Source: Anagrus nilaparvatae (taxonomy: Eukaryota; Arthropoda; Insecta; Hymenoptera; Mymaridae). Taken from it: a stretch of DNA of 64,000 bases. The stretch covers positions 806,001 to 870,000 of the forward strand of contig JAKSXM010000272.1 of the NCBI GenBank assembly GCA_022575985.1, written 5' to 3'. Below the pieces are notes generated by a model, which was not told the DNA's origin, ran no database searches, and saw only the letters and a program-made list of their open reading frames with translations. The number at the start of each line of letters is the position of its first letter. The first letter of the stretch is position 1. Both the position numbers and the translations under genes were made by a program. Shown here one piece after another: positions 57,863 to 64,000 of this stretch.

Positions 57863-58085
57863 GTAAAACGCTGACGCAGTTAGATATTTCACAGAATTTG
57901 TTAGTCAATATACCATCTCTTGCTTTAAAATCTCTTCACAATTTACTAATTTTAAATATTAATCACAACAAAATAACTACAATCCGAAATATGGAATTTG
58001 AAGGATTAGATACATTAGAAATACTAAGTTTGTATGAAAATAAAATTTCAACTATATCCCCTGATGCTTTTAAAGGACTTGATAA
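57863..58085 (+). CDS. Probable internal exon of a leucine-rich-repeat protein
   Basis: An open stretch encodes three LRR units of 24 residues each: LTQLDISQNLLVNIP, LLILNINHNKITTIRNMEF and LEILSLYENKISTISPDAF, with the LxxLxLxxNxL spacing of typical extracellular LRRs. It is bounded by an acceptor (TTTTTTAG, AG at 57861-57862, preceded by a T-rich tract) and a donor (GTAAGT at 58086-58091). With these borders the reading frame starts after two bases and ends with two spare bases. Neighbouring exons were not found, so it may belong to a large gene (for example chaoptin-, Slit- or Toll-like families) with long introns. It is the only host-gene candidate in the window. A relocated gene fragment is the alternative. 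Confidence 0.65.
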
Positions 58086-58451
58086 GTAAGTTTTTTAAGT
58101 AGTGTCTAACGATTATATTAAAAAAATTATGTGTAATATAAATAAAGAAATTTGATTTATTCTTAATCAAAACCATTCAGTATAAGATTTTATATTACAA
58201 GCAGAAAACTAGAATTATGATTTAGAAAACCATTTTCCAATACTAGTATATCATTATAAATAATCAATAGTCCGTAAGAAGATATAAAATCAACTAATAT
58301 AAATATTTTATTGAATCCTTTAATTTTCATTTCACAAATAATTTCCAATTTAAATACTTAAAATGACAAAATCTTTTCATAATATTTACTTGTATTTAAT
58401 ATCTTCTTCAATATTTTCCAATATACCCCAGGATATTAATTAAACCAAAGT
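58086..58451. other. AT-rich interval, putative intron start
   Basis: Follows the LRR splice donor and runs to the R1 half. No other feature seen. Confidence 0.45.
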
Positions 58452-59925
58452 TTTGAGCACTTCCGCCGGTATCCCGTCCGGCCCCGGCGCCTTGCCATTT
58501 TTCATGGCCTTTATGGCCTTGACCATCTCGCCTTCGCTGAACAGCGGCACTTCTTCCCTGGGTATCACCTCAACCGGGTTTTCCCGGATGGGCCTTTCAG
58601 GGAAGAGACCACCGACGATCCGTTCAGTCGATGCCGCGTCCAACATGTTGTCGGACCCCCGGTTCAACTTGTCCATTACGACTTTGTAACCTAGGCCCCA
58701 GGGGTCCTTGTTTACATCTTCATGTAATGAACGCAGACATCGAGCCTTGCTTGGACGGATGGCCTTGGCCAGCCGGTGTTTGGCGTCCTTATGTTCCTGA
58801 GAAAGAACGGCGGCCTCAGGTCTGTCCCGTGCTCTTTGCGCCTTTCGTCGTGTCTTGTGGCATTCCTTCCGGAGCTCAGCTATTTCGGGAGTCCACCAGT
58901 ACACTGGCTTTCTCCCTTTCTAGGGTCTGCGGCGAGACATCGAGGCATCACAAGCCCCGCATAATAGAGACGTTACTTTCTTAACTAAGATTTCAGCCTC
59001 ATGGGGACTTGTGGCCCCTCCATGCCAAGCGGGGATGGACGATGACTCTTCGAATCTGTCTTCGTCCATTTTTGGGACGTTCCAACCCAAGGGGCGCCTC
59101 CTGTACGGAGGTCGTTGTGAGGTTCCTTCCAATACCCGGAAGGCGATGTAGTGATGATCACTACCATTGTATTGATCATCCATCACCCTCCAGTCGCCTA
59201 TTCTCCCGGACACAGCTTCTGTAGCGAAGGTTATGTCCGGGATAGAGACACCCCAACCCGGCCTCTCGTAGGTGGGCCTGTTGCCTCTATTCTGGACCAC
59301 TAGTTTGCACCTAGTGGCCATTTCGAACACCATTCGTCCCCTGGGGTTAGTCGTTGGTATCCCCCATTCCAGAGCCCTGGCGTTGAAGTCTCCAGCAAGG
59401 ATGACGCCACCAGTCGCCGTCCGGACCGTGCTCTCGATGCTGGCCAGCTTTGTAGCCAGCTCTGCCGAGTTGTAGTTTGGGGAGAGATAGCAACTTATGT
59501 AAGTCGTCTCCCCGCACTTGGCCCAGACGTGGCAATTCCGTTTCCCTTGTTTGGTAAGAGACGTTTGGGCTTCGAAGCCATATGGCGCAGCAGCCAGTGT
59601 CATCGGAAACCCAGTACTTGTGGTTCATGTTGTGATATTGCTCGCTTAGTAGGAGGATATTTGCATCCTCTTAGCGAGCAATTTGATCCAACAATGCACC
59701 AGCTTCCCGTGCATGTCGCATGTTCCCTTGAAGAACCTTGGTCATTTCCGATGACACCTGCTTCTCACCACAGCCAGAGCCTCCCGATAACTGGGGCAGT
59801 TTCCCTCTCTAGGATAGTGCTCCGTGGAGCACTCATCCTTTCTGGTCTTGCAGAGGAAGCACTCAGGCTTATCCTTGCTGCACTCTGTCCTCTTATGGCC
59901 ATTTTCGCCAAACTTTAAACACGCC
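58452..59925 (-). pseudogene. R1-like LINE, 5' half: ORF1 end, endonuclease, RT start
   Basis: From 59925 down: the ORF1 zinc-knuckle end (KFGENGHKRTEC, CFLCKTRKDEC, HYPREGNC); the ORF2 start (VLQGNMRHAREAGALLDQIA with a stop, then ILLLSEQYHNM); after a frameshift the endonuclease (GETTYISCYLSPNYNSAEL, VILAGDFNARALEWG, GNRPTYERPG, IPDITFATEA, NGSDHHYIAF). A TAG at 58920-58922 precedes WWTPEIAELRKECHKTRR. The frame ends with GKAPGPDGIPAEVLK at 58452-58497, the beginning of the reverse transcriptase. The rest of ORF1 and the 5' end are absent. The endonuclease would nick target DNA; the copy has at least two stops and one frameshift. Confidence 0.85.
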
Positions 59926-60384
59926 TTTTTTTTGTTTGGTCTCCCCTTATAAGATAAGAAGTACCTAATTTTTATGAAATTTAAAAATACCTAATTAAAA
60001 TAAAAAATGAAAATAATATTTCATACCTGCTTATTTGACATATATCTGAATTATGATTAAACCAAGAAATTGATATTCAATTATAAATAAATTAAATTAA
60101 AATAATTTGTCCTTTTAAAGTCCATTCACTCATAGTAAATGTTATATATTATTGATATATAAATAAATAAAAATATTGATTTTAAAAAAATTTTAACTTA
60201 CAACATCGAATGCTGTATTTTGATTCTTGTTGTTTAGTATTTTGTTGGCATACGATGGAGTGAAAGTCTCATCGGTTGTTACCGGCCTCAAGTATTCTGA
60301 GGGGGACCAATAATTTTTCATTGAGGCAACTTTAAAACCAACTTCCTCCCAGGGCGAAATAGATGGTGCAAATTAAGACATCAA
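59926..60384. other. AT-rich interval between LINE remnants
   Basis: No supported gene; a small mixed-composition patch at 60200-60360 is of unknown origin. Confidence 0.4.
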
Positions 60385-60780
60385 AGAGAGTTCAAAAATG
60401 ACGATTCTTGAACACAGTGACCATCCGCCGAGTGCACCAGACAATGGTGTTAGGAGTGACACACTGCTGAGACTAAGCGTTATTGACAACCTTCATCAAG
60501 GTAAAGGATCGACTTGCTAAGAACAACCAAAAGTAGGCGCATATGAGGACGGAAAGACGACTGGACTTCTAAAAAAACTAGAGATCTAGTTATAAAAATC
60601 GAAAAAGGCAGAAAATAAGCTACGAGACACTTAAAGTAAGCAAAAAAGGTAGGAGAAGCAGCAAAAAGAGAAAGAATAGAGGCAGCAGCTGCTGCAGCGA
60701 ATAAGAGCACAGGACCAGCAGTGCCAAAGCTAAAACAGTAGCCTAACCTAAAGCCTCAGAATCAGCTAGGAAAGAATGAT
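60385..60780 (+). pseudogene. Possible R1-like ORF1 remnant
   Basis: Across frames the plus strand reads fragments such as HSDHPPSAPDNGVRSDTLL and a Lys/Ala-rich part with KREAIEAAAAAANKST-like sequence (GCAGCAGCTGCTGCAGCG at about 60682). Charged, Ala-rich N-terminal regions are usual in R1 ORF1. Many stops break it. Orientation is opposite to the R1 halves, so it is a separate copy if correct. Confidence 0.35.
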
Positions 60781-60789
60781 GAATAGCTG

Positions 60790-61020
60790 ATTACCGATCC
60801 GTTCCTCCCAATGGACGTTACCCCCTGGGAATTCCTCCCCCCCCCCGGAGAATTTAGCTTTTTCTAGGGCTAAGTGCGAGTGCAGCATTTGGGAGTAGGT
60901 TATAATGTTTCTTTGCCCCCAAACCTCCACGGGGGGCTGTGCCCTCTCTACCCCCAGAACTAGCTTATTCTAGGGGTAAGTGCGAGAATAGATTTAAGGG
61001 GTGGGTTATAATTGCTTTTT
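60790..61020. repeat. About 110-bp direct repeat, two copies, C/G-rich
   Basis: CTAGGG(C/G)TAAGTGCGAG and G(G/T)GGGTTATAAT recur at 60855 and 60972, each preceded by a C-run segment (CCTCCCCCCCCCC; GCCCCCAAACC). Confidence 0.6.
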
Positions 61021-61249
61021 TTCATTGATGAGGGCTTTGTTTACTGTAATTTGCTTTCATAAAAAATTTTTATTTATTTACTAAAAAAGTAAATTAAAAA
61101 TGACAATCATTAAATACTAAGTTACACATTTAACAAATCATAAATAGAATATTATCAATATGCTTAAGTTACAAGCATTAATTAAGAAAATTAAATAAAA
61201 ATACTTTATAATAAAATTATAATTAAAATTAACATTTTTTCCTATCATA
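61021..61249. other. AT-rich flank of the Penelope-like element
   Basis: No feature seen. Confidence 0.4.
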
Positions 61250-63936
61250 ATTTTGAATATTAGTTTTAATTCGTACAATATATTTCAAGTTACAACAAAT
61301 AATTTTGAAAATATTAATGATGTTTTAAAATTCATAAAAACTAATTTTAATTCTGAAATTTATAATTCTATTGTAAAAGTTAAAAGAGTGTACAGTTTAT
61401 GTTGCATTGATAAGGTAAGTTTATCAATGCAACATAAAAAATACTTATTAAATTGCAGAACTCACGACTTTGTCCCAAAACACATTAAAAATGTAATTCA
61501 AAAGTTCAAAAGCGTCTCCATTCACAGTAACTCCATTAATAGAAAATTTGATAAATTCATAACTTCTATTTCTTTTTAAATAGTGAATCTTCTAATCCAA
61601 GAAATGCATTTCCATTTTAAATATTTACAAAAAAGTATAAAAAAAAACAAAAAATTTTCTTAATACAAATTTGTCTTAGACAATTCTTCAAAAGTTTTAC
61701 ACCTTTCTCAATAAAATAAATAACTCTTTAAAATCTAACATTGCTAATACACATACTAAAAAATTAAATAATTTAAAAGAAAGCAATGATAAAAATAACA
61801 ATATCACTGATAATGAAAAACTTATAATTAATAATATTCAAAGTAAATGGTTAGTTAATCTATCAGATAAACAAATACCACAAGTTGTTTTTGATATCCT
61901 CCCATTAGGTAAAAAATTTAATTTCAAGATCAAACCCGATAAAAAAGATTTTTTTGAAATTTTGAATCATCTACAAAAATTTTTACATTAATAATGATGA
62001 CAATGATAACAAAATAGATATAAATAAAATCAGGAGAAAAACTATCGGTTCTATTTACATCTTTTTACATAATGCACAACATATTTCTCACACTGATAAA
62101 GTGATACAAGAAAAATTAAATAAAACAGAAGTTTTTTTAAAAGAAGATCCTGATTTATTCATAACTATGGCTGACAAAGGTAATATCACAGTAATTACAC
62201 CACTATCTCTTTACAATTCCGAAGTAGAAAATGAATTAAAAAACAAAGAATCCTACATTTTACTTGACTAGAATCCTTTCAAAAAATTAAAAAACAGTAC
62301 CAAACGTTTTTTAAAACTTTGGAGATTAAAAGGTGTATTCGACTGTGACATCTCCTTTGAAAAAATAATTATCAACATTGACAATACTAACATCCCCAGA
62401 TGTTATGGCCTGTTTAAAATACATAAAAATGGCAACCCGATTAGAATAATTGTGTCTTTTGTAGATAGTCCATTGTATCAGTTTGACAAGTGCCTTACTA
62501 ATTTCTTAAAAAAGCACATGAAAACACCCAATTCCTCAGTCAAAAATAGTTTGGAAGTAGTGGAACTGATGAAAAATAATATAATACCTGACGATTATGA
62601 ATTAATATCTTTAGGTGTAGTTGCTATGTTTCCTAGTATCCCTCATAATCTCGTTTTAGAAGCTTTAGACAGAAATTGGACACATTTAGATAACAAGATT
62701 CCTTTAAACAAACGTGAATTTCTTGAAGGTATTAATTTTTACTTAGTTCCACTTATTTACATTTAAACAATAAATTTTATAAGCAATGTAAGGGCTTACC
62801 TATGGAGTTCTGTTCTAGCCATTTCTTCTGTGAGTAAGTTATAGAACATTTAGAAATAATATCTTTAAATAAACTGATAAGTTCTATTGTTCTTAATCAC
62901 CAAGATAATTTCTTCTCTAAAAATCCCAAAAATTGCAAATTACCAGTTTTATTTTACAAAGTTATGTTGATGATTGTTTATTAATAGTTGACAAAAAAAA
63001 TATCAAAAAAACTATTGATACTTTTAACACTTATTACAAAGACTTACAATTCACTTTCGAACGTGAAGAAAAAAATACAAAAAGTATTAATTTTTTAGAT
63101 TTGCAGATTTTTAGAGAAAAAAATTGCTTAGCTTACACAAACTGGTACAGGAAACCAAAATTCTCTGGTAGATACCTTAATTACTATTCACATCATAATA
63201 CAAGTCAAAAAATCGCAATAGTTTACAGTATAGTAGATAAATGCATAAAACTATCTGACAAAAGATTTTATTCTTCTAATTTAAAACTAGCCAAACAGTT
63301 ACTTATTAGCAATAATTACCCTAAAGAATTTATTGATAAATACATTAAAAAAAGAATCTATTTCTTAAATAACAAAAATTCTTATTTTAAAAATTCTCAT
63401 TCTAAAGGTCCTGACAAAATATTAAAATTCTCTGTTAATAATAGACTTGTACTTCCATACTTTAAATATCTCAATCCTTTTATAATGAAAAAAATAAATA
63501 GTCCGAATTTATGTATAATAAACAAGACCTGCAACAGACTCAACAAACTAATAAAAAGAGGAAAAGATAAAATCAATAAATTAAACAAAAGATTTGTAAT
63601 TTACAAAATCAAATGTGATCAATGTGAATTTGCCTATGTAGGTCAAACCTCTAGAAAACTATATAAACGCATTAAAGAACATCAAAAAGATTATCAAAAT
63701 AAAAAAGCAAATTCCGTATATGCATATAGAATAACTTAAAATGTAATCATAAATTTGATTTTAAAAAAACCAAAATTATTGCTACTGAGAAAAACTACAA
63801 AAAAATACTATTTTCTGAAATAATTCATATACGTGACGAGAAAAATACTTTAAACAGACATTTTGATACAGAAAAATTACAATATTTCTATATAAATACA
63901 ATCGACGTTCTTAACAAAATATTTCCAAATACATGA
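61250..63936 (+). pseudogene. Penelope-like element (RT plus GIY-YIG endonuclease), broken
   Basis: Several frames on the plus strand form one decayed protein. The N-terminal part (61253-61579) is followed by KWLVNLSDKQIPQVVFDILP (61848-61907) and then FITMADKGNITVITP. Then comes IPRCYGLFKIHKNGNPIRII (62394-62453) and, from 62933, SYVDDCLLIVDK with the RT catalytic DD, FLDLQIFRE and TNWYRKPKFSGRY. The C-terminus is a GIY-YIG nuclease: YKIKCDQCEFAYVGQTSRK and RIKEHQKD near 63600-63690. After a frameshift at about 63740 it continues HKFDFKKTKIIATEKNYKK to 63936. RT and GIY-YIG in this order are diagnostic of endonuclease-positive Penelope-like elements. At least four frame changes or stops; no LTR-like end seen before the window ends. 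Confidence 0.88.
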
Positions 63937-64000
63937 TTATTATTATCATTATTGTTCGTTAAATATTCCCCCTCTCTTAATTTTTCTCAGTAGTATCAGT

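Noticed and set aside
58453..59475. Plus-strand open frames across the R1 5' half
   Set aside because: Antisense shadows of the endonuclease region.

Overview
This looks like a stretch of a eukaryotic, very AT-rich, repeat-laden genome. The set of mobile elements points to an arthropod, most likely an insect: a Ty3/gypsy element, a BEL/Pao element, two R1-like LINE halves, a Jockey/CR1-type LINE, a Penelope-like element, hAT- and mariner-like foldback MITEs and a non-coding LTR retrotransposon derivative. I cannot name the species from this sequence alone. Apart from one probable leucine-rich-repeat exon (57863-58085) I see no convincing host gene, so the window is essentially intergenic or intronic DNA filled by transposons of different ages.

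Layout. 1-6239 (minus): a gypsy-type LTR retrotransposon cut by the window edge, with LTR, leader, intact gag and an open pol; gag and pol are joined by a near-canonical -1 frameshift signal. 6370-9730: a 122-bp satellite, an R1 LINE scrap, AAACGTTT-rich repeats and a DNA transposon with 290-bp terminal inverted repeats. 10171-12281: first kilobase-scale palindrome. 12300-18770: satellites, short perfect hairpins and dispersed repeats. 18772-20642: second palindrome. 21700-28610: an inverted pair of 150-bp satellite arrays around a non-coding LTR element (22737-27121), itself holding a nested palindrome (23271-24520). 28724-30008: decayed LINE ORF1. 31196-31600: imperfect foldback that carries the core of the 6.4-kb satellite. 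32930-36973 (minus): wrecked BEL/Pao polyprotein. 38395-44598: two large palindromes side by side, one with a solo LTR inserted in one arm. 44985-48330 (minus): decayed Jockey/CR1-like LINE. 48400-49759: foldback with a perfect 8-bp target duplication (hAT-like). 51258-59925 (minus): an R1-like LINE in two halves that share a 43-bp segment at the break, separated by 5.2 kb that includes the LRR exon. 61250-63936 (plus): decayed Penelope-like element.

The most notable features are: (i) the gag-pol frameshift cassette (T TTA AAC, 9-nt spacer, 9-bp stem) at 2778-2829; (ii) six large palindromes totalling about 12.5 kb, close to 20% of the window, which if transcribed would make long double-stranded RNA; (iii) the split R1 element with a duplicated junction; and (iv) several insertions whose target duplications or empty sites can be read directly. 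The gypsy element is the only coding element without visible damage in the part seen and is therefore the best candidate for recent activity. The rest carry stops, frameshifts or truncations.
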